The translations under genes and the position numbers were made by a program. A stretch of DNA of 64,000 nt, from the NCBI GenBank assembly GCA_003280575.1, contig QCEN01000008.1, forward strand, positions 1 through 64,000, written 5' to 3'. The notes beneath the pieces are model-generated. The model was given only the letters and a program-made list of their open reading frames with translations, had not been told where the DNA came from and searched no databases. Below, in pieces: positions 36,336 to 46,300 of this stretch. The stretch's first letter is position 1; each line of letters opens with the position of its first letter. Source of the DNA: Prochlorococcus sp. AG-355-P07 (lineage in GTDB: Bacteria; Cyanobacteriota; Cyanobacteriia; PCC-6307; Cyanobiaceae).

Positions 36336-36351
36336 TAGTACATATATACTA
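36336..36351. promoter_or_regulatory. LexA (SOS) box upstream of umuDC
   Basis: A 16-bp element with perfect dyad ends (TAGTA at 36336-36340 and TACTA at 36347-36351). Its core AGTACATATATACT matches the cyanobacterial LexA consensus RGTACNNNDGTWCB as I recall it at 13 of 14 positions. It ends 12 bases before the umuD TTG start, a position suited to blocking transcription until LexA cleavage during DNA damage. Confidence 0.7.
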
Positions 36352-36363
36352 TTAATTTAAGTC

Positions 36364-36780
36364 TTGGATTCCTTTGATTCGGCTACTAAAAAGTTTAAAA
36401 TACCATTATTAACTGATTCGGTATCAGCAGGATTTCCTTCTCCTGCAGATGACCATACAGAAGAAAATATTGATTTAAACGAATATTTAATATCTAATCC
36501 GTCCAGCACTTTTTTTCTTAGAGTTAAAGGTGACTCAATGATAAATGCAGGAATTAAAGATAAAGATTTAATAATAGTAGACAAGAGTTTAACAGCCAGG
36601 CCAGGAAATATTATCATTGCAATGATAGATGGAGAATTTACAATAAAAAGATTATCTATAAAAAATAATGAATTATATTTAAAAGCAGAAAATAATAATT
36701 ATCCTGATTTTAGATTTAAAAACCATATCAATGTACAGATATGGGGGGTGGTCATTTATTCAATACACAGCTATTTATGA
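36364..36780 (+). CDS. umuD: UmuD translesion polymerase accessory/autoprotease
   Basis: A 138-residue S24-family protein. The RecA-stimulated self-cleavage site is Ala22-Gly23 (SVSAGFPSP), and the Ser58 (KGDSM)/Lys95 (FTIKRL) dyad is intact, so it should produce UmuD', which joins UmuC to form DNA polymerase V. The start is TTG, 12 bases after the LexA-type box. The stop overlaps the umuC start in ATGA, coupling their translation. Confidence 0.94.
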   Translation: MDSFDSATKKFKIPLLTDSVSAGFPSPADDHTEENIDLNEYLISNPSSTFFLRVKGDSMINAGIKDKDLIIVDKSLTARPGNIIIAMIDGEFTIKRLSIKNNELYLKAENNNYPDFRFKNHINVQIWGVVIYSIHSYL

Positions 36781-38063
36781 GAATTTCAAGTATTGATGCG
36801 ATAGCTCTTATAGATGCTAATAATTTTTACGCATCATGTGAACAAAATATTAATCCTCATTTAAGAAATAAACCAGTAGTAATTTTATCTAATAATGACG
36901 GATGTATCATTGCGAGAAGTCCTGAAGCGCGATCTTTAAAAATTAAAATGGGAACTCCGTATTTTAAGGTCAAAGAAAGGTTAAATAAATTAGATGTAGC
37001 AGTCTTAAGCTCAAACTACTCGCTTTACGGCGATATGAGCAAAAGGCTAATGAATTTACTAAAAAACTACTGTGAACAGATAGAAATTTATTCTATTGAC
37101 GAAGCATTTGTCTCTATCTCTAGACCTAATGATAAAAATCTATATCCTTGGGCAAGAAGTTTAAGATCATTAATATATCAGAATCTAGGGATTACTATAA
37201 CAGTAGGAATAGGAGAAAATAAAGTAAGAGCAAAAATTGCTAATAAATTAGCTAAAAATATTGATTATTCAGCTGGAATATTTGATTTGGCTAGAACCGG
37301 AAATGAGAATAATTATTTGAAAATAATTAGTGTAGATAATATATGGGGAGTAGGGAAACAAACATCTAATTGGTTACAAAGTAAAGGTATTAAAAATGCG
37401 AGAGAATTAAGAGATATGGAAGAAAATGAAATCATTAAGAAATTAGGCATCGTAGGGAAAAGATTGCAATTAGAACTGAAAGGTCATAGATGTCTGCCTA
37501 TAGAAAAAAACAAGAAATCAAAAAAAGAGATTCAGGTGAGTAGGAGTTTCGGTACTCCTGTCACAAAATTAGAAGACTTAACTCAAGCATTGGCAACTCA
37601 CGCAATAAAAGCGTCTGAAAAAATGAGAAGCCAGAATTTGCAATCATCTGATATTAGAGTATTTGCCAGAACCAGTAAATATTCCAGTCAAAATTATCAG
37701 AGAAGTGCTCATAGAAAACTTACAAATGCGACAGATGACACAAATAATATTTTAAAAATAGTAGTTGAATTATCTAAAGAAATTTATAATCCCGAATATA
37801 AATTTTCAAAAGCTGGAGTTTTAATGCAAGATTTAACAAACAGCGAATATTTACAGCAATCAGTTATCAATTATAAATCTCAGAAAGACCTAAAAAAATC
37901 AAAAAATCTTATGAGAACGATTGATTTATTAAATAAAAGATTTAATGACAATGCAATTACATGGGCTATTACAAAAAACCCACAAGGTTGGAAGATGAAT
38001 AAAAATTTCTTAAGTCGCTCATCTACAACTGATATAGAACAAATCCCAACTATAGTGGAATAA
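36777..38063 (+). CDS. umuC: Y-family DNA polymerase V catalytic subunit UmuC
   Basis: A 428-residue error-prone polymerase. The palm carboxylates are present: Asp13 in ALIDANNFYASCE, then Asp108 and Glu109 in YSIDEAF. The helix-hairpin-helix thumb (VDNIWGVGKQTSNWLQSKGIKNARELRD) and little-finger domain follow, ending in the DUF4113-like tail (DNAITWAITKNPQGWKMNKNFLS) typical of UmuC. The ATG at 36777 is used; the in-frame ATG at 36741 would run far into umuD. Confidence 0.95.
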   Translation: MRISSIDAIALIDANNFYASCEQNINPHLRNKPVVILSNNDGCIIARSPEARSLKIKMGTPYFKVKERLNKLDVAVLSSNYSLYGDMSKRLMNLLKNYCEQIEIYSIDEAFVSISRPNDKNLYPWARSLRSLIYQNLGITITVGIGENKVRAKIANKLAKNIDYSAGIFDLARTGNENNYLKIISVDNIWGVGKQTSNWLQSKGIKNARELRDMEENEIIKKLGIVGKRLQLELKGHRCLPIEKNKKSKKEIQVSRSFGTPVTKLEDLTQALATHAIKASEKMRSQNLQSSDIRVFARTSKYSSQNYQRSAHRKLTNATDDTNNILKIVVELSKEIYNPEYKFSKAGVLMQDLTNSEYLQQSVINYKSQKDLKKSKNLMRTIDLLNKRFNDNAITWAITKNPQGWKMNKNFLSRSSTTDIEQIPTIVE

Positions 38064-38073
38064 ACAGAATAAT

Positions 38074-38541
38074 ATGGAATTTATATTATTTTTAAGCAAA
38101 TTAGATAAAGAGATTCTTGATTTATTAATAAAAGCAAACTACATAGTTGAAGAAAATAAAATTGAATGTCTAATCAACAAAGAAATAAAAGGACTACATA
38201 ATTTTGAAGAAAATAAAATAATAATATGTACTGGAAATGCAAAAAGGAAAACAAATTATAGAAATAAAAAGCACCAACCAGACAAAGAAAACTTCAAAAC
38301 AGAAAGGGCAATAAGAAAAGCATTAAGACATGAAGCTACTCATGCCATACAAAAATGTAATAACAATAAAACAGTAGGTGACATAAAAATTTTAGAAAAT
38401 AAATTACATCAAAGTAAGAAAAGAGCATTAGAGTTTTCTACTTCCAATTTTTCTGGGACATATGCAAAAGAAGTAGAGGCATATATTCTTGAAGACAAAC
38501 CCAAAAAAGTAAAAAGAATGATTAAAAAATATTGCCTATAA
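38074..38541 (+). CDS. Small predicted HEXXH metalloprotein in the umuDC operon
   Basis: A 155-residue, lysine-rich cytosolic protein. Residues 86-90 are HEATH, an HEXXH zinc-protease motif within RHEATHAIQKC, and Glu133 or Glu135 (AKEVEAYILE) about 43-45 residues later could be the third zinc ligand, giving a gluzincin-like site. I know no named family for it. It starts 10 bp after the umuC stop on the same strand with no terminator between, so it probably shares the LexA-controlled transcript. A role in DNA-damage-induced proteolysis is a hypothesis. Confidence 0.75.
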   Translation: MEFILFLSKLDKEILDLLIKANYIVEENKIECLINKEIKGLHNFEENKIIICTGNAKRKTNYRNKKHQPDKENFKTERAIRKALRHEATHAIQKCNNNKTVGDIKILENKLHQSKKRALEFSTSNFSGTYAKEVEAYILEDKPKKVKRMIKKYCL

Positions 38542-38557
38542 ATTTAAAGGGAAAAAA

Positions 38558-40591
38558 TTAACTAGCAATGAAATTGCCACAACGTTGTTTGTCTAAAAAA
38601 TTTATATGTTGTCTTTCTAAGTAATATAATTCCTGAAATTTAATCGCATCTGAGTTTAAATCCTTAAAAAGATCATCTATCTCCTTATTTGTATTTGAAG
38701 AATCTGGAGAAGGATTATCAATTAAAATAGATATACAATTTTCTAAAGTTTTTAATCTTTGAGATCCCCAAGATTCGATCAAGTGTCTACATCTTTTTAG
38801 GGAATTATATTTCTCAAGAAGTGATAATGTTCCAAGTAAATTGTCTTTAGGATTACTAAGCAATGTTAAAAACAATTCATTTGGATTAATAAAAATATTA
38901 ATTTTATTTGATAATTCAGGATTATTAAGAGATAGGTAGTCAGGGAGATGTGAAATCAAGTTAATAGAAGAAAAATCTTTTTGAAGAATTTGACTATTAG
39001 ATTGTTTTAAATCATTTAAGTAGCTTAAACCTAAATTATTTTGTTCAATTTTTGAAATAGCTTCCCATAAATTTTGAATATAACTAGTATTAAAACCGCT
39101 AATTTCTCTTTTGAGAAATTCATCACGAATAAATAGCCTAAGGTGAGGACAATGTAAATAATAAAAGATTATTTCCGATTCATTTTTTTCACGTCGAGAA
39201 ATTTCATTTGGTTGTTCAAATTTTTTTGATCTACCATGCCAACGAAATCCCTTAACTTGATTTCTTAAATCTTGTTCAAACTGTATTGCTAACCTAGCTT
39301 GACCATTACTTAATTGTTCGGAAACTTTTTGTAAGTAATGAGTTCTAGTTGAAGATTGAGGTAATTTACTCAACAATCTTACCAATGAAGAAATAACACT
39401 CTGGAAAATTTCAGACTTAGTTAAATCTTTATCTTTAAAGATCTGATCAATCTCCCAATCAATCCAAAAGGATGAATTATCAATTAAATTAAAATAATCC
39501 TCAGGTGTATGACTATTCAAATATTCATCAGGATCTTTAAAGTGACTTAGTTGAAGTATCTTAAGATTAATTTGATCATGAATAGATAGATTCTCCACTT
39601 CTTTGATTACTCTTTTTGTAGCTGAAATTCCTGCATTATCAGAATCAAAATTTAAAATAATATTTTTATTATCTGTACATCTACATAGTTGAGAAATTTG
39701 ATACTTGTTTAATGCAGTACCGAGAGAAGCCACAGAATTATTAATACCCTTTGAATGAAGAGAAATAACATCAAAGTAGCCTTCGACAATTATAGCTTTA
39801 TCTCTTTTTCTGATATTGCTAGAAGCTTTCTCGAACGCAAACAACATTTTTCCCTTTTCAAATATCTCTGATTCAGGAGAATTAAGATATTTGGGTTCCT
39901 GACCATCAAGAGATCTTCCTCCAAAGGCAACTACTCTTCCCTGCATATCATGTATTGGAACCATTAATCTATTTCTAAAACGATCAAAAATCTTGTCAGA
40001 ATTATCCTTAGAAATTGCAAGGCCAGAAGCTAATATTAAATTAGTAGGAAATTTTTCTACCTTAGACAAATAATTAAATAAATCATTCCACGAATTTGGG
40101 GCATAACCTAATTCAAAGTTATCAATAATCTTGTTACTCAAGTTTCTCTTTGTTGTTAAATATTTCATGGCTTCAACACCGAGAGAATTATTTAATTGAG
40201 ACTTAAACCAATTTTTTGTAACTCTTAATATTTTATAGAGTTCTTCCTTTCTAGATAATTTTTTTTTATAAGCTTCCACTTGTGGACCCTCAATATTTTC
40301 AACATTAATATTATTTTTTTTAGCGAGAGAAAGTACAACATCTGAAAAATTTGCACGAGTAAATTCCATTAAAAATTTAATAGAGTTACCACCAGCACCA
40401 CAAGAAAAACAATAATAGAATTGTTTTAATGGTGATACAGTCATAGATGGCTTAGTATCATCATGAAAGGGACAAATACCAACAAATTCCTTGCCTTTCT
40501 TTTTAAGAACAATATGTTCAGATATAACGTCAACTATATCCGCCTTTTCCTTAACCTCTTGAATAGTTCTTGGGTGTATAGAGTGAACCAT
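38558..40591 (-). CDS. dnaG: DNA primase
   Basis: A 677-residue primase that makes RNA primers at replication forks. The N-terminal CHC2 zinc ribbon has Cys40, His43, Cys61 and Cys64 (ICPFHDDTKPSM, YCFSCGAGG). The polymerase core has RFRNRLMVPIHDMQGRVVAFGGR and the TOPRIM motif KAIIVEGYFDVISLH with acidic metal ligands NFDSDNAG. The C-terminal DnaB-binding region is present in length but divergent. Convergent with the HEXXH gene. Confidence 0.96.
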   Translation of the reverse strand: MVHSIHPRTIQEVKEKADIVDVISEHIVLKKKGKEFVGICPFHDDTKPSMTVSPLKQFYYCFSCGAGGNSIKFLMEFTRANFSDVVLSLAKKNNINVENIEGPQVEAYKKKLSRKEELYKILRVTKNWFKSQLNNSLGVEAMKYLTTKRNLSNKIIDNFELGYAPNSWNDLFNYLSKVEKFPTNLILASGLAISKDNSDKIFDRFRNRLMVPIHDMQGRVVAFGGRSLDGQEPKYLNSPESEIFEKGKMLFAFEKASSNIRKRDKAIIVEGYFDVISLHSKGINNSVASLGTALNKYQISQLCRCTDNKNIILNFDSDNAGISATKRVIKEVENLSIHDQINLKILQLSHFKDPDEYLNSHTPEDYFNLIDNSSFWIDWEIDQIFKDKDLTKSEIFQSVISSLVRLLSKLPQSSTRTHYLQKVSEQLSNGQARLAIQFEQDLRNQVKGFRWHGRSKKFEQPNEISRREKNESEIIFYYLHCPHLRLFIRDEFLKREISGFNTSYIQNLWEAISKIEQNNLGLSYLNDLKQSNSQILQKDFSSINLISHLPDYLSLNNPELSNKINIFINPNELFLTLLSNPKDNLLGTLSLLEKYNSLKRCRHLIESWGSQRLKTLENCISILIDNPSPDSSNTNKEIDDLFKDLNSDAIKFQELYYLERQHINFLDKQRCGNFIAS

Positions 40592-40683
40592 TGAGATTTT
40601 TTCAAAAATAGATAACGATTTATTTGTTATAGTTCAAAATCAAATAAGAATCTACTTTATTTCACAATAAAACTATTTATTAA

Positions 40684-41574
40684 ATGATAAATATCGCAGA
40701 AATTGAAAAAAAAATTAATTCATTGAATAAGTTTAATTTGGTTTTGGCCTCATTTTTCTTTAGTTTGATGACTTTGAGCGTAAAAAATATAGATAAAAGG
40801 ATACCTATTTATGAATTAGTTTTCTTCAGATCATTTTTGAGTCTAATAATCACATTATTCATAATTAATCTAAAAAATATAAATCCTTGGGGCAAAAATA
40901 GACCATTACTTATCTTAAGAGGTGTTTTAGGTACTTTAGCTTTAGTTTGTATTTTTTATGCGATAAGAAATATGCCTCTTAGTATATCTACTGTCATACA
41001 GTACACATATCCAATTTTTATATCTATATTTGCTGGCATATTTATAAATGAAAAAATAACTAGGAATTTAGTTTTTGCTTTATTTATTGGCTGGATTGGA
41101 ATATTGGTAATATTAAATCCAACTCAATTATCAAATATAAAAGTTGAAATTGAAACTGTTTCGATTTCAATTGCATTTTTAGGTGCAATTTGCACTGCAC
41201 TAGCTTATGTTACAGTAAAGAAACTTTCATTTACTGAAGATGTTTATGTAATTATTGAATATTTCCCACTTGTTTCTTTTATAACTTTATTGCCAATTGT
41301 ATTAATAAACTGGGTTACCCCAAATTGGAATGAATTAATTTGGATAATTGGTATTGGATTATTTACTCAACTAGGTCAGACTTTCTTAACTATAGGATTA
41401 AAAAATTTACCTGCTTCTGAAGCATCAACAATTAACTATCTACAAGTTTTATTCGGATCAATTTGGGGCATTTTGTTTTTTAGTGAAATAATAAACATAA
41501 ATTTTTTATTAGGTGCTTCACTAGTTTTATTAGGAACTATTATATCTACTACCAAAATAATCAAAAGGACATAG
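40684..41574 (+). CDS. EamA/DMT-family transporter
   Basis: A 296-residue, ten-helix membrane protein formed of two EamA repeats (about residues 12-140 and 155-290). Repeat signatures include SVKNIDKRIPIYELVFFRSF, VIQYTYPIFISIFAGIFINEKIT, and in the second half EASTINYLQVLFGSIWGILFFSEI. The drug/metabolite transporter superfamily moves amino acids, nucleotide sugars or small metabolites; the substrate is not deducible. It is divergent from dnaG. Confidence 0.9.
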   Translation: MINIAEIEKKINSLNKFNLVLASFFFSLMTLSVKNIDKRIPIYELVFFRSFLSLIITLFIINLKNINPWGKNRPLLILRGVLGTLALVCIFYAIRNMPLSISTVIQYTYPIFISIFAGIFINEKITRNLVFALFIGWIGILVILNPTQLSNIKVEIETVSISIAFLGAICTALAYVTVKKLSFTEDVYVIIEYFPLVSFITLLPIVLINWVTPNWNELIWIIGIGLFTQLGQTFLTIGLKNLPASEASTINYLQVLFGSIWGILFFSEIININFLLGASLVLLGTIISTTKIIKRT

Positions 41575-41596
41575 AATATTAAAAGAATTAATAAAA

Positions 41597-41956
41597 ATGG
41601 TGAAATTTTTCTATTTAACTTTATTGTTTTGTTTTTCTCCTATTGTTCAAGTTAATGCCACGACTCCAAAGTCTGTAACTTGTACTAGAACTGAATATAG
41701 AGAGGAGTATATTCCTGGAACGAAATCAAACCCTGGCTACGTAAAAAGTTATGAAGTAGACGTTGTAATTCCCTGTGGAGGTCAAAGTAAGGCTGAAAAA
41801 ATAGATGATAACGACTGTAGTGAAGGTTCTGTTATTGGCGGTATCCTTGGTGCTGGAATAGCACTATCCTCCTCTAGAGGAAAAGATAGATTCTGGGCTG
41901 TACCTGCTGGCGGGACTGCAGGAGCGCTAATTGGATGTCAGGTGGATGGTGGTTAA
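41597..41956 (+). CDS. Secreted glycine-zipper protein
   Basis: A 119-residue protein with a signal peptide (MVKFFYLTLLFCFSPIVQVNA), then a Tyr/Glu/Thr-rich segment with two cysteines, and at the C-terminus a glycine-zipper repeat (SVIGGILGAGIALSSSRGKDRFWAVPAGGTAGALIGCQ). Glycine-zipper 2TM segments occur in envelope and outer-membrane-associated lipoproteins. It starts 22 bp after the EamA gene and abuts ruvA with no gap. Function unknown. Confidence 0.75.
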   Translation: MVKFFYLTLLFCFSPIVQVNATTPKSVTCTRTEYREEYIPGTKSNPGYVKSYEVDVVIPCGGQSKAEKIDDNDCSEGSVIGGILGAGIALSSSRGKDRFWAVPAGGTAGALIGCQVDGG

Positions 41957-42634
41957 TTGATTAGTTGGATAAATGGAAGGTTAGTTGATTTATGGCAAAC
42001 TAATCAAAAATTTTTTGCTTTAATAGATTGTCAAGGACTAGGATATGAAATACAAATACTAGAACCCTTTTTTCTCAAATTAAAAACAAATCAGATATCT
42101 AATAAAAACATCACTCTTTGGATAAAACATATTAAGAAAGAAGATTCAGATTTATTGTTTGGCTTTACATCAAAGGAACAAAAGAATTTCTTTATTGAAA
42201 TTTTAAGTATCCGCGGTGTTGGATCTCAAATTGGGATGGGGATATTAAATAAATTATCCATTAGTGAAATTATCAATGCAATAAATACACAAAACAAAAA
42301 ATTAATTTGTTCCGTGCCAGGTGTAGGTCAAAAAATGAGTGATCGGTTAATTTTAGAATTAAAAAGCAAATTCAAAAGTGAAATAGAATTTGAAGAAAAA
42401 AAAGTCAAAGATGAATTTGATATTAAGAATCCTGCGATTAATAAAATGATTGAAGACATCCAATTAACCCTTCAATCATTAAATTACAAAAATAAAGAAA
42501 TAAATTTAATTCTACCAATTATTATTAAAGAATTAGATGTCCTTGCTATTAAAGAAAATAATTTATCATTTGAAAATTTATTGAAATTAGCTATTGATTA
42601 TCTAGATAATGATAGTAGTAATTTAGCTAGATGA
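41957..42634 (+). CDS. ruvA: Holliday junction branch migration protein RuvA
   Basis: A 225-residue protein forming the tetramer that binds four-way junctions and loads the RuvB motor. An N-terminal OB fold (MISWINGRLVDLWQ...GLGYEIQILE) precedes two helix-hairpin-helix motifs (ILSIRGVGSQIGMGIL and ICSVPGVGQKMSDRLILEL). A C-terminal RuvB-binding domain ends the protein. The start is TTG at 41957, the base directly after the preceding stop codon. Confidence 0.95.
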   Translation: MISWINGRLVDLWQTNQKFFALIDCQGLGYEIQILEPFFLKLKTNQISNKNITLWIKHIKKEDSDLLFGFTSKEQKNFFIEILSIRGVGSQIGMGILNKLSISEIINAINTQNKKLICSVPGVGQKMSDRLILELKSKFKSEIEFEEKKVKDEFDIKNPAINKMIEDIQLTLQSLNYKNKEINLILPIIIKELDVLAIKENNLSFENLLKLAIDYLDNDSSNLAR

Positions 42635-42666
42635 CGTAGTATCATAGAATTAAAGAAAATAAATTT

Positions 42667-42936
42667 ATGTCATTAGATACAGCTGAAAAACAGAAGCTGA
42701 TTGAAACTCATCAAATACATCCTACTGATACAGGTTCAGCGGAAGTTCAAGTTGCAATGCTTTCTGAAAGAATATCGAAATTAAGTGATCATCTTCAAGG
42801 AAATATTCATGATTTCTCTTCAAGGCAAGGATTATTAAAAATGATTGGTAAAAGAAAAAGATTATTATCTTATATAAAAGATAAAAACATCCAGAAATAT
42901 AAAGAACTAGTAAAGAAAATTGGAATCAGGGGATGA
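42667..42936 (+). CDS. rpsO: 30S ribosomal protein S15
   Basis: An 89-residue primary-binding 30S protein that organises the central domain of 16S rRNA. The family block [27 protein letters not shown] and [21 protein letters not shown] are fully recognisable. Length is typical. It lies between ruvA and the PAM68 gene, spaced 32 and 9 bp. Confidence 0.97.
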   Translation: MSLDTAEKQKLIETHQIHPTDTGSAEVQVAMLSERISKLSDHLQGNIHDFSSRQGLLKMIGKRKRLLSYIKDKNIQKYKELVKKIGIRG

Positions 42937-42945
42937 TTTCAATTA

Positions 42946-43395
42946 ATGAAAAAAAAGCAATCTAAAAAAAAGAAGCAAAATAAAAAGAAAAATAATTATT
43001 CTGAGATAACTGCTTTTGCCAATCTGGAAAAAACATCTAATACAGTAACTACCCCTAAGCGATCATCAAATGGGATACCTAAATATGTTGCTGATAGAAT
43101 GGCAAGAAGAATATTATTTACAGCAGGCATACCAACCATACTAGGAATGTCAGTTTTTGTTGTTAGCTACATTATCGTTACGAAAAATATTGCTGAAATT
43201 CCTCCTTCCTCAACAATTGCAATTTCAGCGTTGTTTTTCTTATTAGGTCTTGCAGGATTAAGTTTTGGAATATTATCAGCTAGTTGGGATAAGGAACCTG
43301 GATCTTTTTTCGGTATTGAAAATATTCCGATGAATATACAACGTGCAAAAGCTGCTTTTAAACCTGCAACTCAAAATTTTGACGAAAATGGTTAA
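42946..43395 (+). CDS. PAM68-family photosystem II assembly protein
   Basis: A 149-residue protein with a strongly basic N-terminus (KKKQSKKKKQNKKK), the conserved GIPKYVADRMARRILFTAGIPTILGMS region entering helix 1, and a second helix (STIAISALFFLLGLAGLSFGILSASW), then DKEPGSFFGIEN. This is the PAM68 (DUF3464) family, which helps assemble early PSII intermediates with Ycf48 and CP47. It converges with dnaE 1 bp away. Confidence 0.9.
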   Translation: MKKKQSKKKKQNKKKNNYSEITAFANLEKTSNTVTTPKRSSNGIPKYVADRMARRILFTAGIPTILGMSVFVVSYIIVTKNIAEIPPSSTIAISALFFLLGLAGLSFGILSASWDKEPGSFFGIENIPMNIQRAKAAFKPATQNFDENG

Positions 43396-43396
43396 T

Positions 43397-46300
43397 CTAG
43401 GAAACTAGAGATTTCAAAATAACATGGAAAGATTTATCTTCTAATAATCTGCATGCACCCTGTATATCATCAATACAAAATTGTTCCCCAAATTTAACGT
43501 AAGTAACGTTATTTTTATTTCTTACTGCAGCCAAAACTGGAATCTTGATTCCACACCTGCCTTTATCTGGTTTAAATTTTATTAAGCAGTTTTTCAAAGT
43601 ATTTTGTACTCTTATATCGGACGCTTGAGAACTTTCAAGATTAATAATAAGCAATTTAAGGTTATCTATTTCTCTACAATCATCAATAATTAATTGAGTT
43701 TTATCACTTTTTTTATCTATTGTTCCCCATAACAATAATCTAGTATCAGTCAAAAGAAATTCAGATAATCTGACATAGGTTTTTGGAAAAACTATTGCTT
43801 CGCAACTTCCAGAAAGATCTTCAAGCTGAACTATAGCCATCCTATCTCCTTTTCTAGTTGTTATTTGCTTCAAATCAGGGATCATTCCAACTAAAGATAC
43901 TTTGGTTCTATCTTTTGTTTCTTCTAACTGCGAAATGCTTATAGGAGATATAAGTTTTGCTGGTTTAGTTAAATGTTTAAGAGGATGATCAGATAAATAA
44001 AAGCCTAATAGCTGCTTTTCTAACTTTAACTTCTCAGTAAGTGAATAATCATCAACCTTAGCTAATTGTGAATCTGTAAAAGCAACATTAGAAAATTCTT
44101 CTTTAGAATCAAATAGATTTCCTTGACCGGATAATCTATCAAGATTTCGTGAAGAGGCCCACTCAATAACATGTTCAAGATCTGACAATAACTGAGCTCT
44201 ATTATTATCATTTGAAAACTCATCTAATGCTCCACAATGGATTAGAGATTCAAGACTTCTTTTATTAAGAACATTAGAAGGCAAACGATCGCATAAATCC
44301 GAAAGTGACTTAAAGATTCCAAAACTATTTCGGTTTTCTATTATATTTCTAATTGCAGAATCTCCTAAATTCTTAATTGCAGATAGCCCGAATAAAATCT
44401 TATTATTTTGAATAGTGAAATCAACCCCAGAGAAATTAATACTTGGAGAAATAACTTCAATTCCCATGGAATAACAATTAGAAATGTATCTTTGCATCTT
44501 GTCACTAGAGCCAGAATTTACGCTTAGAAGGGCTGCCATATATGCAACAGGGAAGTGGGCTTTTAAAAATGCAGTTTGATAAGTTACTGCTCCATAAGCA
44601 GTTGAGTGACTTTTGTTGAAACAATATTCTGCGAATAAAACCATTTGATCAAAAAGATCATTCGCTAATTTATCTTTTACACCCTTCTTGATAGAACCCT
44701 CTACAAAAATATTCCTATGCTTTACCATCTCAGATACTTTCTTTTTTCCCATTGCTCTTCGAAGTAAATCAGCATCACCTAAAGAATAACCAGCTAGGTC
44801 TTGTGCAATTTTCATGATTTGTTCTTGGTAAACCATAATTCCATAGGTTTCAGTGAGAATTGACTTAATAAAAGGATGAGGAAAATCCACCTTTTCGTTC
44901 CCATTTTTTCGATTTATAAATTTGGGGATAAGGCCTGCATCAAGAGGACCAGGTCTATAAAGAGCCAATATGGATGAAATATCCTCTAGAGAGTTAGGTT
45001 TAAAATCCTTAACAACCTGTTTCATGCCCGAAGATTCAAGTTGAAAAATACCTTCAAGATCTCCTCTCCCTATAAGCTCAAAGGTTTTACTATCATTTTG
45101 AGGTAACTCATCAATTTTTATTTTCTTTCCTGTAGATTGATTAATAAGAGAAACTGTCTTTTCAATCATCGTAAGATTCTTAAGACCCAAGAAATCCATT
45201 TTCAATAATCCGAGTGATTCGATATCATCCATAGAATATTGGGTTATTATTTGTCCTTCATTATTCCTTTGAAGAGGAACAAGTTCGTCAAGAGGATCTG
45301 ATGCGATAACAACTCCTGCAGCATGAACTCCATATGTTTTATTAGTTCCTTCAATTCTCAAAGCCAAATCAACCCATTTTTTCACCCTATTATCATTAAT
45401 ATATTTGTCTCTAAACTCTTGGCTAGGAGAATTCTTATCAATCATTTCATTTAGTTTATAAGGTTTTCCTCTTACAACAGGTATTAACTTAGCTAATTTA
45501 TCGGCTTCTCCGTATGGTATGTCTAGAACCCTTGCAACATCTTTCAAAACCGCCTTGGAGGTCATTTTATTGAAAGTAATTATTTGCGCAACCTTATCTT
45601 CGCCATAACGATTAGTAACATAATCAATAACTTCATTTCTCCTATCAATACAAAAGTCGGTATCAATATCTGGCATAGATTTTCTTGCCGGATTTAAAAA
45701 TCTCTCAAACAACAATCCATGTTCAACAGGATCTATATTTGTGATTTGAAGGGCATAAGCTACTAAAGAGCCTGCTGCAGAACCTCTACCTGGTCCTACT
45801 GGGATAGAGTTATCTCTAGCATATTTGATGTAGTCCCAAACAACTAAAAAATAATCCGGAAAACCCATATCCTTAATAATTTTCAATTCTGAAGATAATC
45901 TTTTTTTATAAGTATCATCAACGTCTTTTAGATCATTTTTTTTAAGTCTTTTTAGTAGACCTTCATAAGATAACTGTGATAGAAGAGAAAATGAATCTTT
46001 GCCTTTATTGATGGGGAATTTAGGCATTCTATATGTACCAAACAATTCAAAGATTTCTATTTTTTGTGAAATTTCTACTGTGTTATTTAGTGCCTCTTTA
46101 ATTGATGCATTATCAATATGATCCTTAAAGAGTTCAAGCATTTCGTCTTCACCTTTAATATATTCTGTACCTGTATATCTCAATCTTTTTTCATCGCTTA
46201 TAAGTTTTCCAGTTAAAACACAAAGTAAAGCATCATGTGACTCTACATCCATATTTGATATGTAGTGAGCATCATTGGTAGCGATGACTTTTATTTGATG

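Noticed and set aside
43396-43409. Small hairpin TCTAG-GAAA-CTAGA at the dnaE/PAM68 junction
   Set aside because: Only 5 bp, includes the dnaE stop, and lacks a T-run; too weak to call a terminator.
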